Origin: an uncultured Gemmiger sp.
GTDB taxonomy: Bacteria; Bacillota; Clostridia; Oscillospirales; Ruminococcaceae
Assembly: GCA_944388175.1 (NCBI GenBank)
Contig: CALXHR010000002.1
Coordinates: 124,001-188,000, forward strand
Direction: 5' to 3'
DNA length: 64,000 nt
Position 1 is the first letter of the stretch. Every line of letters begins with the position of its first letter. Positions 34,120 to 42,525 of the stretch are shown here, one piece after another. A model generated the notes under the pieces. That model was not told the origin of the DNA and made no database searches. It was given only the letters and a program-made list of their open reading frames with translations. Both the position numbers and the translations under genes were made by a program.

Positions 34120-35313
34120 ATGAAACAACCCAATTACCAAAGTACGATGTACGCCTGCTTTGCGGCCTACGTCGTGCAGGCCGTCGTCAACTGCTTTGCG
34201 CCGCTTTTGTTCGTCACCTTTCAGGCGCAGTACGGCGTCCCGCTGGCGCAGATCACCGCGCTGATCACCGTCAACTTTCTGGTCCAGCTAGGCGTGGACC
34301 TGATCTCGGCCGGGTTTGTGGACCGCATCGGCTACCGCGCGGCTGCGCTGCTGGCCCACGCCTGCGCGGCGGCCGGGCTGGTGGCGCTGACGGTGCTGCC
34401 CGACGCTTTGCCCGACCCGTTCTGGGGACTGCTGACGGCCGTGTGCCTGTATGCCATCGGCGGCGGGTTGATTGAGGTGCTCATCAGCCCCATCATCGAA
34501 GCCTGCCCCACCCCCAACAAGGAAGCCGCCATGAGCCTGTTGCACTCGTTCTACTGCTGGGGGCATGTGGGCGTGGTGCTGCTCTCGACGCTGTTTTTTG
34601 CGGTGGCGGGCATCGCGTACTGGAAGTGGCTGGCCCTGGCCTGGGCCGTGCTGCCGGTGGCCAACGGCCTGGCGTTTGTGCGGGTGCCGCTGTGCACGCT
34701 GCCGGCCGACGACCAGCCGGGCGGCGCGCTGCCGGCGCTGCTGCGGCGCAAGGTATTCTGGGTGTTTTTGCTGATGATGCTGTGCGCCGGCGCCAGCGAA
34801 CAGGCCGTGAGCCAGTGGGCTTCGACGTTTGCCGAGCAGGCGCTGGGCGTGAGCAAGACGGTGGGCGACCTGGCCGGGCCGATGGCCTTTGCGCTGCTGA
34901 TGGGCACGGCCCGCCTGATTTACGGTAAATATGGCGACAAACTGGACCTGGACCGCTTTATGAAAGGCAGCTGCCTGCTGTGCGTGGCGGCGTACCTGTG
35001 CATTGCGCTGGCGCCGCTGCCGGCCTTGGGCCTGGCAGGCTGCGCGGTGTGCGGGTTTTCGGTGGGCATTTTGTGGCCGGGCACCTACAGCAAAGCCTCG
35101 GCCGAGCTGCGCGGCGGCACGGCGATGTTCGCGCTGCTGGCCCTGGCCGGGGACCTGGGCTGCTCCACCGGGCCGACGCTGGCGGGGCTGGTGTCCAGCC
35201 GGTTTGGCAACGACCTGCACGCCGGCATTTTGGCGGCGATCTTCTTCCTCCTGGCATTGCTGGCCGGGGTGGTGGCGCTGGGCCGGCGCCGCGCTTTGCG
35301 CCGCGCCGGGTAA
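34120..35313 (+). CDS. MFS transporter
   Basis: Major facilitator of 397 residues with about 12 membrane segments. The first segment is YACFAAYVVQAVVNCFAPLLFV; the MFS loop between helices 2 and 3 reads FVDRIGYRAAALLAHA. The overall pattern, with PTPNKEAAMSLLHSFYCWGHV, recalls fucose/FucP-like sugar transporters. The substrate is probably a sugar or small polar solute, given the cupin-AraC neighbour, but is not proven. ATG at 34120 follows GAGGGGG. Confidence 0.88.
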   Translation: MKQPNYQSTMYACFAAYVVQAVVNCFAPLLFVTFQAQYGVPLAQITALITVNFLVQLGVDLISAGFVDRIGYRAAALLAHACAAAGLVALTVLPDALPDPFWGLLTAVCLYAIGGGLIEVLISPIIEACPTPNKEAAMSLLHSFYCWGHVGVVLLSTLFFAVAGIAYWKWLALAWAVLPVANGLAFVRVPLCTLPADDQPGGALPALLRRKVFWVFLLMMLCAGASEQAVSQWASTFAEQALGVSKTVGDLAGPMAFALLMGTARLIYGKYGDKLDLDRFMKGSCLLCVAAYLCIALAPLPALGLAGCAVCGFSVGILWPGTYSKASAELRGGTAMFALLALAGDLGCSTGPTLAGLVSSRFGNDLHAGILAAIFFLLALLAGVVALGRRRALRRAG

Positions 35314-35332
35314 CGGGCGTTTTTATACGGCA

Positions 35333-35366
35333 AAGCCCCGCCGCGTACGGGTACGCGGCGGGGCTT
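35333..35366. terminator. Bidirectional terminator
   Basis: Perfect 16-base arms (AAGCCCCGCCGCGTAC and its complement) with a GG loop, between the convergent MFS and zinc-ribbon protein genes. Confidence 0.85.
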
Positions 35367-35380
35367 CCTCTTTATCCATT

Positions 35381-36061
35381 TTACATGTGCAGGCGTTTTT
35401 CCAGTTCGCTGCGCAGCGCGCGCCCCTGGAAGATGATGAGCCCCAAACAGGTGACGGCGCTGATAATCAGGCAGATGACCCAGGGGATGCTGTGGGTGTC
35501 CAGCCGGCCGGTGCCGATGCGGAAGAGCAGCAGCAGATACGGCAGCACGCCGACGCCGATGTTGAGCAGCATATACACCAGCGCGTTCTGGGTAAAATGG
35601 CTGCGCCAAAAGGCAAACACAAAGTTGCACACCAGCGTGACGCTGCACAAGATCGGGATCACAAAGTCGATGCTGTAGCCGCTGTAGCCGTGGAACCAGT
35701 CGGTAAATACCAGCAAACCGGAGATGAGCAGCAGCAGCGTGAACACCTGCCGCGGCCCATTGAAGCGGCGGCGCAGCACGGCGCGCAGTTCCAAAAGCGC
35801 CACCAGCACCCAGGCCAGGACGACAAGGCTTTCGTGGCGGTGGGGCGTCTCGATGAGCAGGAAATCCACCGCCGCGCCCGCGACGGCGCCGGCCAGCAGC
35901 ACAAAGGCGATGATTTTATACAGCAGGGCAAACCGGCGTACCGGCAGTGTGAGTTTGGGCCAGTGGGGTTCCGCGTCGGGGCCGGAAAGCCGGTTCTGGC
36001 ACAGCGGGCAGTAGCCGGCCGCGCCGCCGATGTGGATGTTGCAGTGGGGGCAGGTTTTCAT
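35381..36061 (-). CDS. Zinc-ribbon membrane protein (DUF6320-like)
   Basis: The 226-residue product has an N-terminal zinc ribbon, CPHCNIHIGGAAGYCPLC, followed by about six to seven membrane segments. I believe this matches the family annotated as DUF6320, but the name is from memory. Its start overlaps the stop of the acyltransferase-like gene by 4 bases, so it belongs to the three-gene operon starting at 38319. The function is unknown; the location suggests a partner or sensor for the acyltransferase and hydrolase. Confidence 0.75.
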   Translation of the reverse strand: MKTCPHCNIHIGGAAGYCPLCQNRLSGPDAEPHWPKLTLPVRRFALLYKIIAFVLLAGAVAGAAVDFLLIETPHRHESLVVLAWVLVALLELRAVLRRRFNGPRQVFTLLLLISGLLVFTDWFHGYSGYSIDFVIPILCSVTLVCNFVFAFWRSHFTQNALVYMLLNIGVGVLPYLLLLFRIGTGRLDTHSIPWVICLIISAVTCLGLIIFQGRALRSELEKRLHM

Positions 36062-37308
36062 GCTTCCACCTCCGTCGCGTAGAGCGTCACGTCCAGCCCG
36101 TCGGCCGCCAGGGCGCGGTAGAACCGCCGCAGCACGTTGGTGCTGCGCAGCGCCGACGCCGTGCCCAACACCAAATCGTCGCCGTAGGAGCACACGCAGG
36201 TAAACAGGCTGTCGGTGCTGGAAAACGCCGCAAACTGCCGGATGTAGGGGCGCAGCGCTTCGCTGACCTGGATGCGCCCCATGTTGGAGAGCACCGCCGT
36301 GACGTGCTGTTTTTCCAGGTGGGTGAAAAACCGCACGGCCGCGTTTTTGATGGGCAACGGCACCGGGCGGATGGCTGGGTTTTGCTCAAGTTGCTCATAC
36401 TCGTCCATCTGCGCCTGGATGGCTTCGGGGCGCAGGTTTTCCCGCAGGGCGGCGTCAAAGGCCGGGGCCACCGTAGCCAGCGTATCGCCGGGGGCGAGCG
36501 TCTGGGACACATAGACCGAGTTAAAAAAGTTGCGCGCCGTGCCGCTGGGGTAGAAATTGCGCAGATTGACCGGCAGGCTGATGGAGATGGGTTTGCGGCG
36601 GTCCAGGGCCGGCATCTCGCCGTAGATGGCCAGCATCAGCGCCGCGCCGAGGTAGCTCGTCAGCGAGACGCCCAGCGCGCGGGCGCGTTCCAGCACCGCC
36701 GCAACGCTGAGGTGCCCCTCAAAAAACTGCAGCTGGTCGTACGGCAGGCGCACGCCGCGCAGGTGGTAGGCCTTGGGCAGGCGGGCGCGGCGGGACCGGC
36801 GCGCGCCGGTGTAAAAGTTCTGGAAACTGTCCTGCGCAAGGTCGGCCTCCGACGCGCTGTTGGGGGTGGGCACGTCGTACAGCGCGCCGGGGTGGCGCAG
36901 CGCCAGATAGTTGCAGACGATGGACTGCAGGTACAAAAAACCGCCGTTGCCGTCGGTCAGGGCGTGGAACATCTCAAGGTTGATGCGCGCGCCGAAACAG
37001 CTGACGCGGTAGATCAGCCGGTTGCGGCGCGACGGCACATACAGCGGCGCGCAGGGGCTTTTGTCCTCCTGCCGGGCGGCGGGGAGCTGGTCCGTCGCTT
37101 CAAAATAATGCCAGAACAGCCCGCGGTGCAGCGTGACCTGGAACTGCGGCCACTCTTTGGCGGTGCGGCGCAGCGCCTTGTTCAGCAGGTCCAGGTCGAC
37201 CTCCTCGGTCAGGGTGCAGCTGACGCGGAACACGCGCGGGTCGCGGCGGGTCGTCGTCGCCAAAAACACCTTGGCGACATTATCCACTTTATACCAGGTC
37301 TGCGCCAC
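36058..37308 (-). CDS. Condensation-domain-like acyltransferase
   Basis: The 416-residue protein has the shape of chloramphenicol-acetyltransferase-fold enzymes (alcohol acetyltransferase, condensation and wax-ester synthase groups). The key motif is MFHALTDGNGG near residue 120, which fits HxxxD(G) with the catalytic His. Later segments include ISLPVNLRNFYPSG and VLSNMGRIQVS, also typical. No signal peptide. The start at 37308 follows GAGGGGGA. It is flanked by an alpha/beta hydrolase and a zinc-ribbon membrane protein. Acceptor and donor are not determinable; ester or lipid synthesis is likely. Confidence 0.75.
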   Translation of the reverse strand: MAQTWYKVDNVAKVFLATTTRRDPRVFRVSCTLTEEVDLDLLNKALRRTAKEWPQFQVTLHRGLFWHYFEATDQLPAARQEDKSPCAPLYVPSRRNRLIYRVSCFGARINLEMFHALTDGNGGFLYLQSIVCNYLALRHPGALYDVPTPNSASEADLAQDSFQNFYTGARRSRRARLPKAYHLRGVRLPYDQLQFFEGHLSVAAVLERARALGVSLTSYLGAALMLAIYGEMPALDRRKPISISLPVNLRNFYPSGTARNFFNSVYVSQTLAPGDTLATVAPAFDAALRENLRPEAIQAQMDEYEQLEQNPAIRPVPLPIKNAAVRFFTHLEKQHVTAVLSNMGRIQVSEALRPYIRQFAAFSSTDSLFTCVCSYGDDLVLGTASALRSTNVLRRFYRALAADGLDVTLYATEVEA

Positions 37309-37338
37309 AGGTGTCCCCCTCCCCTCTTTTCCGGGCGT

Positions 37339-38319
37339 TTACAGCAGCTGCTGCACAAAACGCCCGGCGGCTTCCATCGCTTCCTCGGCACGGCGCACCG
37401 GCATCTGCTGGAACACATGCCAGCATTCCGCATACACTTCCAGCCGGGCGTAGCCGCCGGCCTTTTGCATCGCTTCGGCCAGGCGCTCGCTGTCGGCGCG
37501 CAAAATCTCATTGGTGCCCACCTGAATCAGCGCGGGCGGCAGGCCGCGCAGGTCGGCAAACAGCGGGCTGTAGCAGGGGTCTGCCCAGTCGACGCCGGGG
37601 CCGGTGTAGGCCATGCGCACGGCTTCGATGTATTCCATCGTCAGCATGGGGTCCAGCGTGCGGCAGCTGCGGTAGCTTTTGCCGCTGGCCGTCATATCGG
37701 TCCAGGGGCTGAACAGCAGCAGCCCGCGCGGCTGGGCGCGCCCCTGCGCTTTGAGTTTCAGGCACAGTTCCAGCGCCAGGTTGCCGCCGGCGGAATCGCC
37801 CGCGACAATGACATCCCGCGCGCCGTAGCCCATATACATCAAATAGTCCCACATGGCCAGCGCGTCCTGCAGCGCCGCCGGGTAGCGGTGTTCGGGGGCC
37901 AGGCGATACTCAAACGAGAGCACGTCGAACCCCGTGCACAGCGCGAGCTTGCTGGCCAGGATGCGCGCGTAGCCCAGCTGGCCGCAGGTGTAGCCGCCGC
38001 CGTGGCAGTACAGCACGGCGTGGCGGCGGTCGTGGCCGTGTTCCAGGCCGACCCACTCGGCCGGGATATCGTTGACGGCCAGCGCGTCGTTGCGGATGCC
38101 CAGCGACGGCGTCACCAGCCGGGCGAACAGCTCCTGCGCGGCGCGCTGGCGGTCAAGGTCCTCCGGCAGCATCGAAGTCGGGTCGGTGACGCTGTGCACA
38201 GCCTTGATGGCGCGCATCATGGGGCCGAGCTGGTCGGCGTCCTGCCCGCGCTGGGGGATCAGCGTCTTGATGACGGTCTCCAGCCGTTTGGTCAGTTTCT
38301 TCTCATTGCTTTTGGCCAT
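37339..38319 (-). CDS. Alpha/beta hydrolase, hormone-sensitive-lipase family
   Basis: Esterase or lipase of 326 residues. The oxyanion motif is YCHGGGYTCG and the nucleophile elbow GDSAGGN; the catalytic Asp is expected near DLRGLPPALIQVG and the His in ECWHVFQQ. The N-terminal cap helices (about 1-90) are present. Cytosolic by sequence. The start at 38319 follows AAAGGAGCC. First gene of the unit with the acyltransferase-like and zinc-ribbon proteins, suggesting making and breaking of the same ester. Confidence 0.9.
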   Translation of the reverse strand: MAKSNEKKLTKRLETVIKTLIPQRGQDADQLGPMMRAIKAVHSVTDPTSMLPEDLDRQRAAQELFARLVTPSLGIRNDALAVNDIPAEWVGLEHGHDRRHAVLYCHGGGYTCGQLGYARILASKLALCTGFDVLSFEYRLAPEHRYPAALQDALAMWDYLMYMGYGARDVIVAGDSAGGNLALELCLKLKAQGRAQPRGLLLFSPWTDMTASGKSYRSCRTLDPMLTMEYIEAVRMAYTGPGVDWADPCYSPLFADLRGLPPALIQVGTNEILRADSERLAEAMQKAGGYARLEVYAECWHVFQQMPVRRAEEAMEAAGRFVQQLL

Positions 38320-38355
38320 GGGGCGGCTCCTTTACGGCAAAGATCAGGCGGGGAT

Positions 38356-39294
38356 TTACCCCGGCAGTTTGGCCAGCAGCCGCACCCACAGCGTAACCAG
38401 CAGCGGAGGGCGGGCGGCGGGCAGGCCGCACAGGCGGTGTACCCGGCCCGCCGGCGGGAACGCCCCGTGCCCGGCATAGTAGCGGTACAGCAGTTTGAGT
38501 TGGCGGTCCTTGGCGGCGCCGGGCAGGTGCAGGATGCACACGGGGTCCAGCACATAGTTGGTGCAGACAAAATAGAACCGCCCGCCCAGCCAGTAGCGGA
38601 AAATATAGGCGTTGGCGGCCCGCACCGGCTGCCCGGCCTGCGCGCTGCGGTAGGCGGCGCCGCACCAGACCGCTTCATCGCCCTCTTTGGGGGTGATGCC
38701 GGCGGCCTGCAGCTCGCCAAAATAGGCGCGGCACAGCGCCATAAACGCCTGCAGCCGCGGTTTGCTGCCGGCCACCAGCTCACCGCCATAATGCGTCAGC
38801 ACATGGGGCGCGCCGTCGGGGCAGGCGGCGTCGTACACGTGGGAGATTGCCTGCGCCATGCCCTGCCCTGCCGCGTGCGGCGTCTGGTACAGCAGCACGG
38901 CTTCCGGCGTTTCGCGCCAGAGGTCGTCGAGCGGGTACTGGGTGTAGGTGTCTAGGTCGATCATGGCCGCGTTGGCAAAATCCCGGTGGGCCAGCACCCA
39001 GTCCATGGCGCAGAGCTTGTAATAGGCCAGCGCCCAGTTGGTATCGGCGGGGACGCGGTAGGCGTCGAACGGGCAGTCCCAGATTTCGACCCCCGCCGTC
39101 TGCAGCTGGCATGCAAACGGTTCCGGCGGCGGCGCATTGGTGACCAGCGCCACCGTGCAGCCGGGGTTTTGCAGCTTGGCGCTGCACAGCGCCACCACCG
39201 TGCAGCGGTCATAGACGGCGCGGCCCAGGTTGGCGGCGTCGCCCTCCCGGTAGCCTTCCAGCGCGGCAAACGCGCCAAAAATCAGGTTTTGCAT
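38356..39294 (-). CDS. Glycosyltransferase-like protein (glycogenin/GT8 fold)
   Basis: The 312-residue product has features of GT-A nucleotide-sugar transferases: N-terminal IFGAFAALEGYREGDAANLG, CTVALVTNAPPPEPF, and a DxD-type motif MIDLDTYTQYPLDDLW near residue 115. A later acidic segment KEGDEAVWCGAAYRS could bind acceptor. No membrane segment is evident. The start at 39294 follows GGGAGGGGGA. It is upstream of the hydrolase gene on the same strand with about 36 bases between, and divergent from the MBOAT gene. Donor and acceptor unknown. Confidence 0.65.
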   Translation of the reverse strand: MQNLIFGAFAALEGYREGDAANLGRAVYDRCTVVALCSAKLQNPGCTVALVTNAPPPEPFACQLQTAGVEIWDCPFDAYRVPADTNWALAYYKLCAMDWVLAHRDFANAAMIDLDTYTQYPLDDLWRETPEAVLLYQTPHAAGQGMAQAISHVYDAACPDGAPHVLTHYGGELVAGSKPRLQAFMALCRAYFGELQAAGITPKEGDEAVWCGAAYRSAQAGQPVRAANAYIFRYWLGGRFYFVCTNYVLDPVCILHLPGAAKDRQLKLLYRYYAGHGAFPPAGRVHRLCGLPAARPPLLVTLWVRLLAKLPG

Positions 39295-39432
39295 CGCGGG
39301 TCCCCCTCCCCTGCGCAGTGTGTTCTTTTATTATAGCCCTTTTGGGGGCGGTTGTCTACGGGCGGGGGCAAGCTGCGCCTATCCCCCCCGCCGCCCGCCG
39401 CGAAAAAATGTCGTATTTTGGCGCGCCCGGGC

Positions 39433-39461
39433 TTGCCGAAGCGCCTGCGACACCGTATAAT
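39433..39461 (+). promoter_or_regulatory. Promoter of the MBOAT/AlgX-like pair
   Basis: TTGCCG, 17-base spacer, TATAAT, 40 bases upstream of the start. Confidence 0.65.
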
Positions 39462-39501
39462 GAAAACAGTGGAAACAATTTGGAAACATGTGGGGCGAGG
39501 T

Positions 39502-40911
39502 ATGGCTTTTTCATCGGTACAATTTCTGTTCGTGTTCCTGCCGCTGGCGCTGGCCGTCTATTATGTGTTGCCCAAAGCCGCGCGCAACGCCGTGCTGTGC
39601 CTGTTCAGCCTGGTCCTGTTTGGGTGGAGCGGCCTGCGCGGCGCGGCGCTGCTGCTGGGCGTGGCGGCGCTGAACTGGCTGGGCGGCCTGGCGCTGGCGC
39701 GCGCGGCGCGCAAACGCGGGCTGCTGGCACTGCTCATCGCCGCCAACCTGGGCGTGCTGTGCCTGTTCAAATACGCGGGCTTTGCGGCCGAAAGCGTCAA
39801 CCGCCTGTTCCCCGGGCTGCTGCCGGTGCTGGCGCCGGCGCTGCCGCTGGGCATCAGTTTTTATATCTTTACGGCCATCGGCTACTGCGCCGACGTGGCC
39901 GCCGCCCAGGTGGAAGCGTGCCGCAACCCGCTGCGCTTTTTTGTGTTCCTGGCGTTTTTCGGGCATGGGCCGTCGGGGCCTATTGTGCGGTACGGCCAGC
40001 AGGCCCCGCAGCTGGACCCCCGGGCCGAGAGCCGCCGCGTCACAACCGAGCGTTTTTGTTACGGCATCAAGCGGTTTTTGTTCGGCCTTGCCAAAAAGGC
40101 GATCCTGGCCGACCAGCTGGCGCTAATTTACCAGCGCGCAACGTCGGTGCCGGCGCAGACGCTGCCCGCGCCCATTCTGGTGCTGGGGTACACGGCGTTT
40201 ATGCTGCAGCTGTATTTTGATTTTTCCGGCTACAGCGACATGGCCGTTGGCATCGGCTGCTTTTTTGGCCTGGACCTGCCGGAAAACTTCGACTACCCTT
40301 ACCTGGCGCAGAGCATCGGCGAGTATTGGCGCCGGTGGCATATCTCGCTGTCCAGCTGGTTCCGCGACTACCTGTACATCCCGCTGGGCGGCAGCCGCTG
40401 CGGCACGGCGCGCACCTGCCGCAACCTGGTCATCGTCTTTGTGCTGACCGGCCTGTGGCATGGCGCGGCGTGGCAGTACGTGGTATTTGGCCTGCTGCAC
40501 GGGCTGATTTTGTGCGCGGAACGCCTGGGCCTGCGCGATCTGCTGGCCAGGCTGCCGGCGCTGGTGCGCCATTTGTACATGCTGGTGGTGCTGTGGGCTA
40601 CGCTGGTGATTTTTGGCGCGCCGGGGCTTGCACAGGGGCTGGCCGCGCTGGGGGGCATCCTGCGCTGGCAGAGCGGCGAGCCCGGCTACACGCTGGCGGC
40701 CTTTGCCGACGCCAAACTGCTGTGGCTGCTGGCGGCCGGCGCGCTGCTGTGCGGCCCGCTGCAGGCGCTGTTCCCGCGGCTGAAAGAGAACCTGAACGCC
40801 CGCAAAGCCCCCGGCCCCGCCATGACGGTCTGCCTGCTGGTGCTGTTCTTCTTTTCGCTGATGCGGGTGACGGCCGGCACCTACAACGCGTTCATCTACT
40901 TCCAGTTCTAA
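39502..40911 (+). CDS. MBOAT family O-acyltransferase (AlgI/DltB-like)
   Basis: Polytopic membrane protein of 469 residues with about 10-12 hydrophobic segments. The family core is complete: LQLYFDFSGYSDMAVGIGCFFG, FDYPYLAQSIGEYWRRWHISL, SSWFRDYLYIPLGGS and the catalytic-His region LTGLWHGAAWQYVVFGLLHG. AlgI-type proteins carry acyl groups, usually acetyl, across the membrane to exported polysaccharide. ATG at 39502 follows GCGAGG. The AlgX-like gene follows by 13 bases, the usual partner arrangement. Confidence 0.93.
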   Translation: MAFSSVQFLFVFLPLALAVYYVLPKAARNAVLCLFSLVLFGWSGLRGAALLLGVAALNWLGGLALARAARKRGLLALLIAANLGVLCLFKYAGFAAESVNRLFPGLLPVLAPALPLGISFYIFTAIGYCADVAAAQVEACRNPLRFFVFLAFFGHGPSGPIVRYGQQAPQLDPRAESRRVTTERFCYGIKRFLFGLAKKAILADQLALIYQRATSVPAQTLPAPILVLGYTAFMLQLYFDFSGYSDMAVGIGCFFGLDLPENFDYPYLAQSIGEYWRRWHISLSSWFRDYLYIPLGGSRCGTARTCRNLVIVFVLTGLWHGAAWQYVVFGLLHGLILCAERLGLRDLLARLPALVRHLYMLVVLWATLVIFGAPGLAQGLAALGGILRWQSGEPGYTLAAFADAKLLWLLAAGALLCGPLQALFPRLKENLNARKAPGPAMTVCLLVLFFFSLMRVTAGTYNAFIYFQF

Positions 40912-40924
40912 AGGAGGGGCCCGC

Positions 40925-41995
40925 ATGAAGAAACTGGCGCAACGGCTGCTGCTCCTGCTGTTTTGCGGGGTGTTGGGGCTTTCGTTTGTGATTTTTAACG
41001 TGTTTTCCAAACAGCTATCGATGGACAGCCACGAAAACCGGCTGATGACCGGTCTGCCCCAGGTGCTGCAAAGCCCTTTGCGGGAACTCAGCCGCAACCT
41101 CGACAACTTTTTTGTGGATAACTCCCCCTTCCGTTACCAGTTTGTGCTGCTGAACGCCGGCATCGACTACAAGCTGTTCGGCACCAGCCAAAGCGACCAG
41201 GTGTTGCCCGGCAAGGACGGCTGGCTGTTTTACAAGGACGGCCCTACCGCCGCCCAGCCGGTGGCCAACTACCAGGGGCTGCCCTGCATCAACGACAGCG
41301 AGGAGACGCTGGCCCGCGCCAGCGCCGCACTGCAAAACCTGAGCAACGACCTGACCGAACACGGCTGCACGCTGGTGCTGGACTTTACGCCCGGCAAAGA
41401 CCGCATCTACCGCGAGTACATGCCCGACGGCTACCCCATTGTGGAGGAAGAAAACCGCACCGACCGCATGGCCGCCTACCTGCAAAGCCACACGACGGTG
41501 CCGGTGGTGTGGCGGTACGAGACGCTGCGCAGCCAGGCCCGCCTGGACCCTGACCGCCTGCTGTACTACAAGACCGACACCCACTGGAACGCGCTGGGCG
41601 CGCTGATCGGGCTGGACGGCATCTTGGAAGCGCTGGGCCTGCCGACGCTGCCGCCCGAGCAGTACCCCGTGGAAGCAACCGGCACCACGACCGGCGACAT
41701 GGCCAATGTGGCTGCCCTGTACGCCGTGCTGCCGCCGGAGCCCAGCTACACGGTGCCCGGCTACGACGCAATGTTTGAAAAAGACGACCGCGTGGTGCGG
41801 GTGATCGGGGATTCGTTCAGCGAATATTACATGCCTTATCTGGAAGCGCGCTTTGCCGCCTGCTGGAACGAGCACATCGACAACTTTGACCCCGCCCTGG
41901 TCAATGACCCCGGCTGCGATATTCTGATTCTGGAATTTAACGAGCGCAGCCTGGACACGATGCTGCGCATTTTGGAAAACTTTGCCGCGGGCTGA
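40925..41995 (+). CDS. AlgX/AlgJ-like SGNH acetyltransferase-related protein
   Basis: The 356-residue protein has one N-terminal membrane anchor (LLLLLFCGVLGLSFVIFNVF) and an extracellular SGNH-hydrolase-like domain. Motifs typical of AlgX/AlgJ are LLYYKTDTHWNALGA, carrying catalytic Asp and His, and VIGDSFSEYYM with the nucleophile Ser. GKDGWLFYKDG is also characteristic. With the upstream MBOAT protein it should O-acetylate a cell-surface polysaccharide. ATG at 40925 follows AAAGGAGGGG. Confidence 0.88.
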   Translation: MKKLAQRLLLLLFCGVLGLSFVIFNVFSKQLSMDSHENRLMTGLPQVLQSPLRELSRNLDNFFVDNSPFRYQFVLLNAGIDYKLFGTSQSDQVLPGKDGWLFYKDGPTAAQPVANYQGLPCINDSEETLARASAALQNLSNDLTEHGCTLVLDFTPGKDRIYREYMPDGYPIVEEENRTDRMAAYLQSHTTVPVVWRYETLRSQARLDPDRLLYYKTDTHWNALGALIGLDGILEALGLPTLPPEQYPVEATGTTTGDMANVAALYAVLPPEPSYTVPGYDAMFEKDDRVVRVIGDSFSEYYMPYLEARFAACWNEHIDNFDPALVNDPGCDILILEFNERSLDTMLRILENFAAG

Positions 41996-42008
41996 CCCGC
42001 GCACGCGC

Positions 42009-42038
42009 AAAAAGGCTCCCCCAATGGGGGAGCTTTTT
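42009..42038. terminator. Terminator after the AlgX-like gene
   Basis: AAAAAGGCTCCCCC / GGGGGAGCTTTTT hairpin. Confidence 0.8.
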
Positions 42039-42053
42039 GCATCCGGGCTGCGC

Positions 42054-42458
42054 TTATTTTGTCTTTTTCAGGCTGCGCGCCATCAGGCCCAGCGCCAGCC
42101 CCAGCGCCGAGAGGAACGCGCCGAAGAAAAAGTCCTGCGGCAGCGGCGGGGTGAAGGTGCCCGCCAGCAGCGCGTTGGCGGCGTTGAGCGTAAAGAACCA
42201 CAGCAGGCTGTACCCCGCCCCAAACAGCAGCGGCAGCGCCCAGCGCCGGGCTGCGTTGCCGGGCTTGCGCCCCGCCAAAAACGAAAGCACGGCCGTCAGC
42301 GCCGGCGCGGCAAGGAACTGCACAAAAAACGTGTAGGTCGTCATAACCTCCTGCCCGGCGCTGACCGTCAGCCAGAACAGGCCGATGTCAAAAAAGCAGA
42401 AGATGCCGTAGGCCGACAAAATCGGCTGCTTGCGGAAGGCTTGGTACAGTGGCTGCAT
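42054..42458 (-). CDS. Small four-helix membrane protein, unknown
   Basis: The 134-residue product has four hydrophobic segments (SAYGIFCFFDIGLFWLTV, FFVQFLAAPALTAVLSFLAG, ALPLLFGAGYSLLWFFTL, FFFGAFLSALGLALGLMA) and a basic C-terminus. No family recognised. The start at 42458 follows AAAGGGAAA. It lies just downstream of the IclR regulator on the same strand and could be read through from it. Confidence 0.7.
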   Translation of the reverse strand: MQPLYQAFRKQPILSAYGIFCFFDIGLFWLTVSAGQEVMTTYTFFVQFLAAPALTAVLSFLAGRKPGNAARRWALPLLFGAGYSLLWFFTLNAANALLAGTFTPPLPQDFFFGAFLSALGLALGLMARSLKKTK

Positions 42459-42525
42459 ACAAAATTTCCCTTTCGTGCGGCCGGGCAAAACCGGCCTTTC
42501 TTTTTTTGTGCGTTTGTGCGGCGGG

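Noticed and set aside
36304..38955. An open plus-strand frame of 883 codons across the acyltransferase and hydrolase genes
   Set aside because: It is antisense to three genes with recognisable motifs, lacks a ribosome site, and its composition (Ala/Arg/Gly/His-rich) is what GC-rich antisense frames give.
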